In this document: positions 17,656 to 27,426 of the stretch, one piece after another
How the letters are laid out: every line of letters starts with the position of its first letter
Position numbering within the stretch: the first letter of the stretch is position 1
Assembly: GCA_018823135.1 (NCBI GenBank)
Contig: JAHJJF010000086.1
Location: 36,563 to 100,562 of the forward strand
Direction of reading: 5' to 3'
Length of the DNA: 64,000 nucleotides
Source: Pseudomonadota bacterium
Lineage (GTDB): Bacteria > Desulfobacterota > Desulfobulbia > Desulfobulbales > CALZHT01
The notes under the pieces: generated by a model
Databases searched by the model: none
What the model was told of the DNA's origin: nothing
What the model saw: only the letters and a program-made list of their open reading frames with translations
Position numbers and translations under genes: made by a program

Positions 17656-19047
17656 ATGGTTCTGCACATGAAAAAACAGAATCCCCCCCTTGATGAGCAT
17701 ATCAGCCTTCTTGAGGTCATCAATTCCTTGCCGCACGGAGTGGCTGTGCTTGGCCAAGATGGCACTATAGCCAAGATGAATCACTATCTGGAGGCATGCA
17801 CAGGCTATGCGACAGAAAAGGTCTGTGGCACATCGGTTGACCAGGTAATTCGCACCAACCTTGCCATTCACAGCAAATTTTTTCTGCAGACAGCTTCCCG
17901 CGAAGAACAGATCATAATGGAAGGGGATACTATCAATGCGAACCGGAAAAGAGTGCCGGTGCGCCTGACCCTTTCACCGCTCTTCGGTGAAACCCATGAG
18001 GTGAAGTGCTTTCTGCTACTGCTTGAAGATTTGTCATCCCAGCGTGCCATTCAACAAAATATCCATGATGACGGAAAAAAAATGGGAATCATCGGCCACA
18101 GTCCGAAAATGCAGGAAATTTTTGAACTGCTGCCAATCCTCACACACACCGACACCACATTATTGATAACCGGCGAGACCGGCACCGGAAAAGACTTCCT
18201 TGCAGAGACTATCCATCAGCTCTCCAGTCGATCAAAAGCACCCTTCATCAAGGTCAATTGCGGCGCCCTCCCGGAGGCCCTGCTTGAATCGGAACTGTTC
18301 GGTTACGTTCGCGGCGCTTTTACCGGGGCGCACGCCGACAAGCCAGGCATGTTCAGGCTTTCTCAGGGAGGCACCATTTTCCTGACAGAGATTGGCGATC
18401 TGCCGGTAGCCCTCCAGACCAAGCTCCTCACGGTGCTTGACGATAAGGAATTTTATCCATTGGGCAGCTCAAAAAAAGTAAAGGTCGATGTTCGCCTGAT
18501 TACCGCCACTCACCACGACCTCCGTCGACTGGTTCAGCAGGGTAAATTCCGGGAAGATCTTTACTATCGTCTCAACGTTCTGCGCACCCACCTGCCGCCG
18601 CTCCGCGAGCGAGGCGACGATATCAAGCTGCTGCTGGAACATTTTCTCCATAAATTTTCACAAACCCTGGAGAAGAATATCAGGGGGTTCAATCAGGACG
18701 CAGAAACATGTCTTCTGGATTACCACTTTCCCGGCAATGTCAGAGAGTTGAGTAACATTGCGGAATACGCCGCAAATATATGCCAGGGTGAACTGATCAA
18801 GTTTTCACACCTGCCCGCATATCTGCATACAGCCATAGCGGATATTCCCGAACCGGCGGACAGCACGAAAACTACCGGCCAGGGCAATGAACGCGCTGCA
18901 ACAATCTCTAACTGGTCTCATTTTGAAAAGAAAAAGATTTTCGACAGCCTGGTAAACACCGATGGCAACCGTACCCAGACTGCCAAACAATTAGGATGGG
19001 GCCGAAGCAAGCTCTGGCGGAAGATGAAGCTCTACGGTCTTGAATGA
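17656..19047 (+). CDS. PAS-containing sigma-54-dependent activator
   Basis: This protein has 463 residues from the ATG at 17656; 17668 is a possible alternative, and a TTG at 17554 is unlikely. An N-terminal PAS domain (about 14-130) replaces the usual receiver, so it probably senses a ligand or redox state. The AAA+ domain has Walker A GETGTGKD (173-180) and the sigma-54-contacting GAFTGA loop (220-225). The C-terminus is a Fis-type helix-turn-helix (NRTQTAKQLGWGRSKLWRKM). The Walker B motif reads FLTEIG, not FLDEIG, so the usual Asp is Thr. It is divergent from the sigma-54 promoter at 17364-17379, its likely target. Confidence 0.88.
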   Translation: MVLHMKKQNPPLDEHISLLEVINSLPHGVAVLGQDGTIAKMNHYLEACTGYATEKVCGTSVDQVIRTNLAIHSKFFLQTASREEQIIMEGDTINANRKRVPVRLTLSPLFGETHEVKCFLLLLEDLSSQRAIQQNIHDDGKKMGIIGHSPKMQEIFELLPILTHTDTTLLITGETGTGKDFLAETIHQLSSRSKAPFIKVNCGALPEALLESELFGYVRGAFTGAHADKPGMFRLSQGGTIFLTEIGDLPVALQTKLLTVLDDKEFYPLGSSKKVKVDVRLITATHHDLRRLVQQGKFREDLYYRLNVLRTHLPPLRERGDDIKLLLEHFLHKFSQTLEKNIRGFNQDAETCLLDYHFPGNVRELSNIAEYAANICQGELIKFSHLPAYLHTAIADIPEPADSTKTTGQGNERAATISNWSHFEKKKIFDSLVNTDGNRTQTAKQLGWGRSKLWRKMKLYGLE

Positions 19048-19057
19048 GGACAGCTCA

Positions 19058-19417
19058 GTGAAAATCCTGCTCACCCTTCTTGAGGATTACATCGCTCCAC
19101 GTTTTGATCTCACAACCAAGGTGATCATCACGGAAGCACAACAAGGGGTCCCCCCCACATCGAGGACCATCCTGCTGCCGGGTCCGTCAAGCGACGAACT
19201 CTGCAGCCTCATCCTTAAAGAAAACATTACCCTGGTTGTGTGCGGCGGCATTGAAGAAAGACATTACCAATACCTCTGCTGGAAGAAGATAGAAATTATC
19301 GACCGGGTCATCGGATCAGCTGATTGTGTCCTCCATTCATTAATCAACGGGGATCTTCAGCCAGGAAAAGTTGTCCGGGAAATTCAACCCTCGACCCCAT
19401 CCAAGGAAAAATCATGA
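19058..19417 (+). CDS. NifX/FeMo-cofactor-binding-like protein
   Basis: A protein of about 119 residues starting with GTG at 19058, which has GAGGA seven bases upstream. The pattern (MKILLTLLEDYIAPRFDLTTKV, later LVVCGGIEERHYQYL, then IEIIDRVIGSADCVL and a closing L-G-L-PG) resembles the dinitrogenase iron-molybdenum cofactor-binding fold (NifX/NifB C-terminal type). Here it sits between a sigma-54 activator and a sensor kinase, not in a nif cluster. It may bind a metal cluster or act as a signalling adaptor. The family call is moderate; the fold pattern is clearer than the sequence match. Confidence 0.62.
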   Translation: MKILLTLLEDYIAPRFDLTTKVIITEAQQGVPPTSRTILLPGPSSDELCSLILKENITLVVCGGIEERHYQYLCWKKIEIIDRVIGSADCVLHSLINGDLQPGKVVREIQPSTPSKEKS

Positions 19418-21150
19418 AATCACCTTGGCTCCGCCTCATTCGCTTCACCCAGAACCAGTTCGTCTTCTGCATCAATGATTCGAACCTTTCTGCCCAGCAG
19501 CGCTATCTGTACCTCAGAAGAGGCCTGCTTTTGATCCTGTGCATGGTCGCGATGATTCCATTGATCATCACCGCCGGACTCAGCTACAATCAATACCGGC
19601 AGGTGGTAAAAGAGGAAGTGGAAAGCAATGCCCGCTGGAGCACGGTGAGCACCAAACAGAATATTGAGACTTTTTTGGGCAAACTGCGGTCATCAATATC
19701 CATCATCGCAGATGCATATTCATTCATGGATCTGACGCAGCAGAATACTCTTGACCTGGTTTTTGAAAAACTCAAACACGAAAATCCAGGGGTGGTTGAT
19801 TTAAGTGTAATCGGACCAGACGGTGTTCAGCAGACCTACTCCGGCCCTTTCAACCTGACGGGCAAAAATTACGCCGAAAGCCTCTGGTATAGCAAAACAC
19901 TGGCCCAGCAAAGTTACATCAGCGAAGTCTTCCTGGGCTTTCGCAATCTGCCGCATTTTGTTGTTGCAGTGAGCAGAAAGATCTCAACCGACAACAGCCA
20001 CTGGATTTTGCGGGCGAGCATTGACACGGAAACAATTGACCGTTTTCTGCTGTCAATCCATTCCGATATAGTAGAGGACGTTTTTCTTGTGAACAGCGCA
20101 GGCCTGCTGCAAAGCTCCTCGAGTTTTTACGGAAAGGTCGGCGCACAAAGTCCTTTAACTAAAATTCCACGCAAAAACAGGTTGAATCTTGTCGAGGAAT
20201 ACCGCAATTCCAAACCGATAATCCGAACCTACAGCCCCATAAAGGACACCCCCTGGACTCTTGTCCTGGAACATACCCAATATGCAGAGAAAAAACCCTG
20301 GCGCCAATTCAAACGCAAACTGCTGATCATTCTCTGTGTCTGTTCATTGTTAATCGTCATCGCTGCTTACCGCATAGCAGGATTTGTTGCCGCATCGATC
20401 CGTAGTGCGGATGAAGCGCGAGAAGCCCTACTTGCCCAGACCGAACATAATGACAAACTTGCTTCCATTGGCAGGCTGGCTGCAGGTGTTGCCCACGAAA
20501 TAAACAACCCTCTGGCCATTATCCATGCCAAGGCCCAGCTATTAAAGGATCTACTGGCATTAACAAAGGATTTTGAATATCGAGAAAAATTCTTAGCACA
20601 ACTAGACTCACAGCAGAAGGCCGTTGCCAGAAGCCGAGACATAACCCACCGGCTCCTGGGCTTTGCCCGCAGAATGGAAAGCAAGCTTGAACCGGTGTGG
20701 ATCAACATGGTAATCGAGGAAGTTTTAAGCTTTCTTGAAAGGGAGGCTCAGTACAAGAGCGTCCGGATCGATCTTGATCTGCAACAGGATCTGCCGGCCA
20801 TCACCAGTGACCAGGGGCAGCTCCAGCAGATTCTCTTCAACATCATCAACAATGCCATTGATTCTGTGGACAAGAACAGCAGCATTGAGATCAGAACAAA
20901 GAAAGTGGAGCCGGCTGCCATCCGGATTGAAATATCAGACCACGGCCCCGGCATGTCTCCCGAGATCCAGAAAAAAATATTTGAACCATTTTTCACGACA
21001 AAGAATGAAAAAGATAAACAGGGGACCGGGCTCGGGCTGTTTATCACATATGGCCTGGTGAAAAAGCTCCATGGAGACATCCAGGTCCAAAGCGTTGTGG
21101 GAATCGGCACAACCTTCATTCTAAGTTTTCCAGAACAGAGGCAAGATTAG
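19414..21150 (+). CDS. dCache sensor histidine kinase (copy 2)
   Basis: This protein has 578 residues from the ATG at 19414, preceded by AAGGA and overlapping the upstream stop by four bases. Membrane span about 36-56, a dCache sensing domain with GPFNLTGKNYAESLW and VFLGFRNLPHFVVAV, a second span near 302-325, HisKA with AAGVAHEINNPLAI (His361), and HATPase_c with NIINNAIDSVD and GTGLGLFI. The sensing motifs match those of the minus-strand kinase, so they probably detect related ligands. The next gene is its receiver, joined through a TAGTG stop/start. Confidence 0.9.
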   Translation: MKSPWLRLIRFTQNQFVFCINDSNLSAQQRYLYLRRGLLLILCMVAMIPLIITAGLSYNQYRQVVKEEVESNARWSTVSTKQNIETFLGKLRSSISIIADAYSFMDLTQQNTLDLVFEKLKHENPGVVDLSVIGPDGVQQTYSGPFNLTGKNYAESLWYSKTLAQQSYISEVFLGFRNLPHFVVAVSRKISTDNSHWILRASIDTETIDRFLLSIHSDIVEDVFLVNSAGLLQSSSSFYGKVGAQSPLTKIPRKNRLNLVEEYRNSKPIIRTYSPIKDTPWTLVLEHTQYAEKKPWRQFKRKLLIILCVCSLLIVIAAYRIAGFVAASIRSADEAREALLAQTEHNDKLASIGRLAAGVAHEINNPLAIIHAKAQLLKDLLALTKDFEYREKFLAQLDSQQKAVARSRDITHRLLGFARRMESKLEPVWINMVIEEVLSFLEREAQYKSVRIDLDLQQDLPAITSDQGQLQQILFNIINNAIDSVDKNSSIEIRTKKVEPAAIRIEISDHGPGMSPEIQKKIFEPFFTTKNEKDKQGTGLGLFITYGLVKKLHGDIQVQSVVGIGTTFILSFPEQRQD

Positions 21151-21548
21151 TGAAAAAAACAATTTCTAAAAACAAAGTATTGATTATCGATGATGAAATC
21201 GAGTTTGCCGAGACCTGTGCCGAATGCCTTGCCTTACGCGACTTTGAGGTCATGGCCTTTGGTGATGCCAACGAAGCCATGAACTTCATACGATCGGACT
21301 GGAAACCGGATGTCGTGCTTTTGGATCTTAAAATGCCGGAGATTGATGGTCTTGAGGTCCTGGATATGATAAAAAATTACGATCCACGCATTGAGGTTAT
21401 CCTGATCACTGCCCACGGTTCAACCGAACACGGGATTTCCGGAATGCAGAGGGGTTTATTCGACTTTCTCATGAAACCAGTGGAACTTGATGAGTTGGTA
21501 GAAAAAATCCATCAAGCCATTAACTTGAGACTGAGTGTTCAAGATTAG
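21150..21548 (+). CDS. Receiver-only response regulator
   Basis: A 132-residue receiver with IDDE, acceptor Asp in VVLLDLKMPE, Thr in LITAHGS and Lys in LMKPVE. It starts with a GTG sharing a base with the kinase stop. No output domain follows, so downstream action needs a partner. It is similar in sequence to the receiver at 15928. Confidence 0.9.
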   Translation: MKKTISKNKVLIIDDEIEFAETCAECLALRDFEVMAFGDANEAMNFIRSDWKPDVVLLDLKMPEIDGLEVLDMIKNYDPRIEVILITAHGSTEHGISGMQRGLFDFLMKPVELDELVEKIHQAINLRLSVQD

Positions 21549-21635
21549 AACGCCAGGGATTAAGCTCACAATCTATATGTAGATTTCAACTGATACCAAC
21601 ACCGTGCACCACGCCGAACAATCAAAAAAATGTTA

Positions 21636-22103
21636 TCACAAACAGCACTTCTTATGCTTCTTGCCGCTGCCGCACGGGCATGGCTCATTGCGGCCGACTT
21701 TTTCCGAATGAACCGGCGCAGGTTTGACAAACTCGCCGTCCAGGTATATCCACTGCCCGTCCTGCCTGATGAAATTACTCCGTTCATGCTGCCGGTATTC
21801 AGCACCTTTGAGACTGTATCTGGCGACAAACTCCACAATACCGTCCTGATCATCCTCACCGCCTGCTTCGGTGTCGACAATCTCCAACCCCTTCCAGATA
21901 ATGTCCCCCTGGTCGGCAAAATCAGCGGCATCGGCCTGATGATCAGGATGGCATGTCCGGTTGAGATAATCATAATCCTTGAGAACATACGCGGAATAGC
22001 GGGAGCGCATGAGCTTTTCTGCTGTGGGGGCGGCAGCTCCCTTATGAAACGGACCGCAACATTTATTGAATTTTTTATCCGGACTGCAGGGACATTGTGT
22101 CAT
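21636..22103 (-). CDS. YchJ-family SEC-C motif protein
   Basis: This protein has 155 residues. It begins with a YchJ-type zinc motif ([13 protein letters not shown]) followed by [15 protein letters not shown], then an NTF2-like core. It ends with a SEC-C zinc motif, [18 protein letters not shown]. This is the usual YchJ architecture. Its role is unsettled; SEC-C zinc sites usually bind protein or nucleic acid partners. It overlaps the end of the ABC-F gene by four bases. Confidence 0.88.
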   Translation of the reverse strand: MTQCPCSPDKKFNKCCGPFHKGAAAPTAEKLMRSRYSAYVLKDYDYLNRTCHPDHQADAADFADQGDIIWKGLEIVDTEAGGEDDQDGIVEFVARYSLKGAEYRQHERSNFIRQDGQWIYLDGEFVKPAPVHSEKVGRNEPCPCGSGKKHKKCCL

Positions 22104-24013
22104 GATTTTCTCCTGTTCATGTATTCTTCCTTAATCGCTTCAAGGGCTTCCCAACGGAAATAAGACCGAGCAAGGTCTTGTTCAAGCTCCTGAAGGCGGT
22201 TTTTTGCCTTGCTGATTGCATCTCCATCCCGCTGAAAAAAGCCGCCATCGGCCATTTTCCCCAAAAGATCACTTTGCTCGGCCTCCATTTCCTCGATCCT
22301 TTTGTGAAGGCCTTCAAGCTCTCTTTCTTCCTTAAAGGTGAGTTTTCTCGCACTGGAAGGAGCGAGCTTTGCTTTCTCCTTTTTTTTCAATTCAGAGGAA
22401 AGACCATTCTTCCGTTTTACCGGACGCTGCATGAGCCAGTCATCATAGCCGCCGGCATACTCCTGGACTTTGCCGTTTCCTTCAAAAACAAAGGTGCTGG
22501 TCACAACGTTGTTTAAAAAAGCCCGGTCATGGCTGACAAGAATAACCGTTCCCTTGAAGTCCAGCAATATTTCCTCCAACAGCTCAAGGGATTCAACATC
22601 AAGATCGTTGGTGGGTTCGTCAAGAACCAGGACGTTTGCCGGTCTGCAGAACAGCTTTGCCAGCATGAGCCGGTTACGCTCGCCTCCGGAAAGAATGGAA
22701 ACCGGCGACCGGGCCCGATCCGGGGTAAACAGAAAATCCTTCAGATAGCTGATTATATGCCGCTCAAAACCGTTTATGGTTACCGTCTCTTTGCCTTCAC
22801 CGACATTTTCCGCAACTGTTTTATCCTCATCAAGCTTGGATCGCAACTGATCAGAATAGGCAAGTTGAATCTTGGAACCAAGATGGACGGAACCGGTCTC
22901 AGGCACGAGCTCGCCGAAAAGAATTTTAATCAGCGTCGTCTTGCCGCAGCCATTGGGTCCGAGGATGCCCACTTTGTCGCCCCGTAAAACCGTGGTGCTG
23001 AAATCCTTCACCAGCCACGATTGGCCAAAACGGAAGGAAATGTTTTCAGCCTTGGCCACGAGCTTTCCGGAAATATCCGCTTCATGGAGCTTCATAGTGG
23101 CCTTGCCGATTTTTTCCCTCCGGGCGCTCCGCTCATTGCGCAGATCAATCAGCGCCCGCACCCTGCCTTCGTTTCTGGTGCGCCGGGCCTTGATCCCCTG
23201 CCGTATCCAGGTCTCCTCCTGGGAAAGCTTCTTATCGAATTTTTTCTGGTGCAAAGCCTCAACTTCGAGCAGCTCATCCTTTTTCCTGAGATATTCCCCC
23301 ATACTTCCGGGCCAGCTGGTTATTTTGCCCCGGTCAAGATCAAGAATCCGATCAGCCAGTTTTCCGGCAAGCATCCGGTCATGGGTGATAAAAATAATCG
23401 TCCCGGCGGATGATTTAAGAAATTCCTCAAGCCAGGCAATGGAATCGATATCAAGATGATTTGTCGGTTCGTCAAGGAGCAGCAACTCCGGTTCATTCAC
23501 CAGTGCCCGGGCAAGCATCACCCGTCTTCGTAAGCCACCGGAAAGTTCGTTAAACAGCAGGTCCGCATTCAGTTCAAGATGCGATAGCACTGTCTCGATG
23601 CGCTGTCGGGCATGCCAGCCCCCTGCCGCCTCAAGCCCATGTTCCACCTCCATGAGCTCGTCAAGCAGGCCGGGATCCTCTTTTTCAGCAAGCCTCAGGC
23701 TGATGGCATGATGCCGGCGCAGCAGTTCAAAAGATTCACCAAGGCCACCGGCAACAACATCATAAATTGTCCCGGCAATTTCATGGGGAACATCCTGCGA
23801 CAGCATCGCGGTCTTGAGCCCCGACCGTTTGATCATCCTGCCGCTGTCCGGTTGCAGATCGCCGGCAATGAGTTTGAGCAGGGTGGATTTCCCTTCGCCG
23901 TTTCGACCCACCAGGCAGATTTTCTGCCCTTCCTCTATATTGAGATCAATACGATTAAGAACCGGCAAGGCGCCGAAACTGATAGTGATCTCCTGTAATG
24001 CAAGCAAATTCAT
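22100..24013 (-). CDS. uup: ABC-F family ATPase, Uup-like
   Basis: A 637-residue soluble ATPase with two ABC cassettes and no membrane spans. The first cassette has Walker [10 protein letters not shown] and signature [15 protein letters not shown]; the second has GPNGCGKTT and [13 protein letters not shown]. Both have LDEPTN Walker B motifs. The C-terminal coiled coil (rich in Lys/Glu, about 540-637) is typical of Uup, which acts on ribosomes or DNA repair intermediates. The ATG at 24013 has AAGGG upstream; the TTG at 24019 is less likely. It is translationally coupled to the YchJ-like gene. Confidence 0.9.
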   Translation of the reverse strand: MNLLALQEITISFGALPVLNRIDLNIEEGQKICLVGRNGEGKSTLLKLIAGDLQPDSGRMIKRSGLKTAMLSQDVPHEIAGTIYDVVAGGLGESFELLRRHHAISLRLAEKEDPGLLDELMEVEHGLEAAGGWHARQRIETVLSHLELNADLLFNELSGGLRRRVMLARALVNEPELLLLDEPTNHLDIDSIAWLEEFLKSSAGTIIFITHDRMLAGKLADRILDLDRGKITSWPGSMGEYLRKKDELLEVEALHQKKFDKKLSQEETWIRQGIKARRTRNEGRVRALIDLRNERSARREKIGKATMKLHEADISGKLVAKAENISFRFGQSWLVKDFSTTVLRGDKVGILGPNGCGKTTLIKILFGELVPETGSVHLGSKIQLAYSDQLRSKLDEDKTVAENVGEGKETVTINGFERHIISYLKDFLFTPDRARSPVSILSGGERNRLMLAKLFCRPANVLVLDEPTNDLDVESLELLEEILLDFKGTVILVSHDRAFLNNVVTSTFVFEGNGKVQEYAGGYDDWLMQRPVKRKNGLSSELKKKEKAKLAPSSARKLTFKEERELEGLHKRIEEMEAEQSDLLGKMADGGFFQRDGDAISKAKNRLQELEQDLARSYFRWEALEAIKEEYMNRRKS

Positions 24014-24218
24014 AAACAACCCTTCGAAATATTTACAAAAGCTTAAACCTGAAAAATATGCAGGCTATATAGCCCTTTTAGAAGAATTACACAATCCATA
24101 CTTGAGAAAACGCGGCACAGCAGGATTTTCCCTGCAAGGAAAATACATAATTGCATCCGGAATGATTGGGGGTGGCGGCAGGAAGAAATAATCAGCAGAA
24201 TGCCGGAAAACGGAGAGA

Positions 24219-24875
24219 CTACTTTACGCTGTCTTTTTCAAAAATAAAACTGTTGGCAATCCCGGATACTATGGCGCCCTGTTCTATCTGGATTTTGGCG
24301 AAATAGTCAGTGCTGAATATAAAGGTCCCGTCCCGGTATCCGGCCTGGCCGATGCCGCCGTTATATTCGGGAGGAAGAAGAGCGGTGAGATTCCTGCCCT
24401 TTCTGTCTATCTTGAAATCTTTAAGAATTATACTGAAAACAATGTCCTTTTTTGAAATCGGCTGAAGTCGGCCGTTTCTGTCAACTTCAGGGCGGTTACC
24501 GGTCACCAGGGATTCATACAGGTTGTCCACGACATTTTTTACCAGCTGCTTTCTATCATCTTCCCTGATCCGCATAAAACTCACGGTATCGTTGATTAAC
24601 CCTGTCGCATGTATCTTGTTTTCTTTATATTCCAGCTTGATCGATACTTCCATCTTGGTGATGAGAGGATACTGCCGCCGTAATTTATCAGGTGGATCCA
24701 GCAGGTATTTTCCCTGCCAGTTGATCTCTTTTTCAAGAAGGATGAGATCGAGCTTGGAAGCTGCCAGACGGGCATCCGGGAAAATCGATGCCGTATCGAT
24801 TTCAGCACTGGCATGGGTAAAATTGAAAAGAAAGATAAGCAGAAACAAACTACTGCACGTGGTTTTATTTTTCAT
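24219..24875 (-). CDS. Secreted protein of unknown function
   Basis: A 218-residue protein with a clear signal peptide (MKNKTTCSSLFLLIFLFNF, cleavage likely after HASA). The mature part is alpha/beta with many charged residues and a repeated I-K-hydrophobic pattern. No membrane span or lipobox is seen. I recognise no family motif. It is probably periplasmic. It is flanked by the ABC-F gene and a hairpin cluster, with no clear operon partner. Confidence 0.72.
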   Translation of the reverse strand: MKNKTTCSSLFLLIFLFNFTHASAEIDTASIFPDARLAASKLDLILLEKEINWQGKYLLDPPDKLRRQYPLITKMEVSIKLEYKENKIHATGLINDTVSFMRIREDDRKQLVKNVVDNLYESLVTGNRPEVDRNGRLQPISKKDIVFSIILKDFKIDRKGRNLTALLPPEYNGGIGQAGYRDGTFIFSTDYFAKIQIEQGAIVSGIANSFIFEKDSVK

Positions 24876-25000
24876 GTCGCTTTATTTCTCTTGTTGTTTT
24901 TTACCTGATAGTTTGCCAAGTCATCACAAAAACCCTGAGACTTCTAACATATCCTATACGGCGCATCATCGGTGTCAAGGATTTTAAAAAAGCGATAATA

Positions 25001-25037
25001 AAAAAAGGAGCTGAGGGTTTAGCTCATCTCCTTTTTT
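25001..25037. terminator. Bidirectional hairpin terminator
   Basis: A-run and T-run flank a hairpin with arms around aaggagctgag and ctcatctcctt, with one mismatch. On the plus strand the T-run is TTTTTT at 25032-25037. No plus gene lies just upstream, so it may belong to the remnant locus or end an unannotated transcript. Confidence 0.7.
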
Positions 25038-25039
25038 GT

Positions 25040-25069
25040 ACTACTGAAGTTGTAAACAACTTCAGTAGT
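25040..25069. repeat. Perfect 13-bp inverted repeat
   Basis: Arms actactgaagttg (25040-25052) and its complement (25057-25069) surround a TAAA loop. It follows the terminator hairpin without a gap and lies 5' of the truncated sigma-54 activator fragment. It could be a second terminator, a mobile-element scar or an operator. Confidence 0.6.
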
Positions 25070-25088
25070 CAGGGCAATCTTGACATTG

Positions 25089-25364
25089 AGCAGGCCATTG
25101 AAAAAGATCTTTAGGAGGTTCGACCAAGAGGTAATTGATGCATTAATCAATTATGCCTGGCCCGGCAATGTCCGGGAGCTTGAAAATGCCGTTGAACGGG
25201 CTGTAATCCTTTATCCTTTCGAAAGCATCAACCTTGAGTGTCTGCCGCAAAAATTGAGAAAAGCGAAAGATGAAGAACCCAGGATTGCTTCCCGAATAAA
25301 AAATCAGATTTATAGGCATCGTAGAGAAAAGCGAGCATCAACACCATTATTTTTTAAGGGATAA
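25089..25364 (+). pseudogene. Remnant of a sigma-54-dependent activator
   Basis: The frame translates into the end of an AAA+ sigma-54 activator domain: [20 protein letters not shown] then [17 protein letters not shown]. The Walker A, GAFTGA loop and N-terminal sensor are absent upstream, and the C-terminal Fis helix-turn-helix is absent downstream; the frame ends in a basic tail reading into the glycosyltransferase 3' end. There is no convincing start or ribosome site. It is a decayed fragment left by deletion or insertion next to the tandem hairpins. Confidence 0.7.
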
Positions 25365-26420
25365 TTTCAGCCGCAATCCATAAAACCAGACAAGGGTTGC
25401 AAGGGCGGTGAGGAAACTGCCAGGTTTTGAGGTCAAAAGGGGCCCGATCAATTTATCATAAACCGCAAGACGCGGGACGGATCCTTCACCCTGTGGCATA
25501 TGGTTTCGATAATTGCTGCGGCAATCCAGGGCATATGCCAGTTGCCAGGCGTTATTTGCCACATAGCCTCCGGTTTTATACCAGAGAATGAAGGCAGACT
25601 TGAATCCTCTGGCCAGAACCGTTTTGTGGATCAATTCCAAAAAGGGTTTCAATTGGAGTTTTTCTGTCTTCTGCTGGCTATGGTAGGCATGCTCAGCTCT
25701 CTCAAAAAACTCGTGAAAACCGCTGGAAAAGAAATTCCGCATCAAGGCATTGAGGATCTGCCGCTCTTGCAAGCCTTCAACCTCAAACCGCCTTGCAGAG
25801 GTACCTATTGTTCCCGGAAGGGTAATTAACTTGCCTGAGACGAAAAGTTTAGAGCCGATATCCGCATCTTCCATATAATGCCGGGATTCATCAAATCGCC
25901 CGAGAGATTCGAAATAGGTTTTGGCAAGCATCAATCCCTGATCACCGTTGAAACACTCCTGCCGATTAAGGGATGTTTTGCTCTCGTAAAAATAATATGC
26001 CTTCTCATTTCCCGAGCCTTTTCTCTTGAACCGCATACGGAAATGCCCGGCAACCTCCGATGGAAAACGGGCAGCCCTTTGCTCGCTCAGATGTTTCAAG
26101 GCATTGTGCAGCAGAAGATCATCGCTGATTGCACTGTCGGCATGCAGGAAAAGTAAATTCCTGGCGCAGGCTGCTTTCGCGCCGACATTCATCTGATGGC
26201 CACGCCCGGCCCTTGTTTTAAAAAGAGTCGTCGGCACAGTTTTTTGATCCAGAAACTCAGAACAATGATCCAGGGTCAAATCGGCGCTGCCGCCATCCAC
26301 GACGATTATTTCAAAGATAATTTTCTTTTGCACGGCAAGATCCTGCAAAAGACGAGGAATTGACTGTTCCTCATTCAGGGTGGGGATAATCACGGATAAA
26401 TCGAAATCATGATCAGTCAT
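25347..26420 (-). CDS. GT2-family glycosyltransferase
   Basis: This protein has 357 residues. The N-terminal half is a GT-A fold with [17 protein letters not shown] and [13 protein letters not shown], then a metal-binding-like LFLHADSAI and a later [10 protein letters not shown], as in family 2 enzymes. It resembles the TIGR04283-type group at the N-terminus, but has a longer C-terminal region with hydrophobic stretches near 285 and 335, which could attach it to the membrane. Its acceptor and sugar are unknown. The start is ATG without a strong ribosome site. Confidence 0.82.
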   Translation of the reverse strand: MTDHDFDLSVIIPTLNEEQSIPRLLQDLAVQKKIIFEIIVVDGGSADLTLDHCSEFLDQKTVPTTLFKTRAGRGHQMNVGAKAACARNLLFLHADSAISDDLLLHNALKHLSEQRAARFPSEVAGHFRMRFKRKGSGNEKAYYFYESKTSLNRQECFNGDQGLMLAKTYFESLGRFDESRHYMEDADIGSKLFVSGKLITLPGTIGTSARRFEVEGLQERQILNALMRNFFSSGFHEFFERAEHAYHSQQKTEKLQLKPFLELIHKTVLARGFKSAFILWYKTGGYVANNAWQLAYALDCRSNYRNHMPQGEGSVPRLAVYDKLIGPLLTSKPGSFLTALATLVWFYGLRLKLSLKK

Positions 26421-26637
26421 GATAATAGAAACGGCACATGGTGTTTTTGTATTGGATCTGGTTAAGGACCATGAAAGGAATCATCAGAAGTCCCGCTTCG
26501 AGACAGAGACATCCCCCTTCATTACTTTTCCTATACTGTGTAACTTTGTGCCTCTGTCACTCTGTAACTTTGCCCCTTTGCCCCTCAGCCACTCTGTAAT
26601 GACATTCGAGCCGCGCACTGTCGACTGAACGCATTGA
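26421..26637. repeat. Low-complexity intergenic repeat (class A)
   Basis: The decamer tgtaactttg recurs at 26539-26548 and 26563-26572, with related ctctgt and gtgcctctgt units between. The wording resembles the inverted repeats near 34110-34240 and 37327-37472, so it is grouped with them. No gene is supported. Confidence 0.55.
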
Positions 26638-27426
26638 CTACCACTCACTGGTAAGGGTCCGCTCCACCTCTTTCCAGTTTTCCTGAATCTTCATCACCGC
26701 CTCCAGGGCAAGATCAAGATGCACGCCCATATGCTGCTCATAAACCATATCAGAAATCTTCTTGTCCTTTACTCCCCGCTTTTGAAGCGGCATATCGGAA
26801 ACCAGCATGATTGAACCGATGGGAACTTCATAATGATAAGCCACGGAAAAAAGCGTTGCCAGTTCCATATCAATGGCAATAATCCTGAGCTGTCGCAGGT
26901 ATTGAACAAAATCCTCATCAAATTCCCACAAACGCCGGTCAGTGGTGTAAACAATCCCGCAACGCGGTTCCAGGGTTTCCGTTTTCCTGACTGCGCCGAT
27001 ACAGTACAGGTTTATTGACGAAGCAGGAATTGCCGGAAACTCCAGAGGCAGATAATGTCTGCTGGTTCCGTCACCGCGGATTGCGGCGGAAGGCACAACA
27101 AAATCCCCTATTTCAAGGCTGTCCTCTATGCCGCCGCACATACCCAGCATGATGACTGATTTAAGATTATCAAGATAGGCCAGGCAGTTAATGATCAGGG
27201 CGGCCTGTGGCGAGCCGATCCCGAAATCGATCATCGTACAGTTTATATCCGGGGCATTGACAATCCTGAAATTACCCTCGTGATATTCTCCGCCTGTTCT
27301 TTCTTTAAACTCATTGAGATACTGTCTGAAATTGGTGATCAGAATATGATCACAGAATTCATCAAGACTGCAATTCGTATATCTTTCCAATGTGTGTCTT
27401 ACATACTCATGCTCTTTCAGTGACAT
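26638..27426 (-). CDS. AMP nucleosidase-like phosphorylase-fold protein
   Basis: A 262-residue nucleoside phosphorylase-fold protein. Key stretches are TMIDFGIGSPQAALI, IMLGMCGGIEDSLEIGDFVV and IIAIDMELATLFSVAYH, the last being the base- and ribose-binding acidic motif. The size and LEIGDFVVPSAAIRGDGTS segment fit the short AMP nucleosidase-like group (TIGR01721 type), which would split AMP to adenine and ribose 5-phosphate; a different nucleoside substrate is possible. GGAGA lies upstream of the ATG. Monocistronic. Confidence 0.82.
   Translation of the reverse strand: MSLKEHEYVRHTLERYTNCSLDEFCDHILITNFRQYLNEFKERTGGEYHEGNFRIVNAPDINCTMIDFGIGSPQAALIINCLAYLDNLKSVIMLGMCGGIEDSLEIGDFVVPSAAIRGDGTSRHYLPLEFPAIPASSINLYCIGAVRKTETLEPRCGIVYTTDRRLWEFDEDFVQYLRQLRIIAIDMELATLFSVAYHYEVPIGSIMLVSDMPLQKRGVKDKKISDMVYEQHMGVHLDLALEAVMKIQENWKEVERTLTSEW

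Noticed and set aside
22529..22987. 152-residue frame opposite the ABC-F gene
   Set aside because: Antisense shadow of a clear ABC ATPase with no ribosome site.
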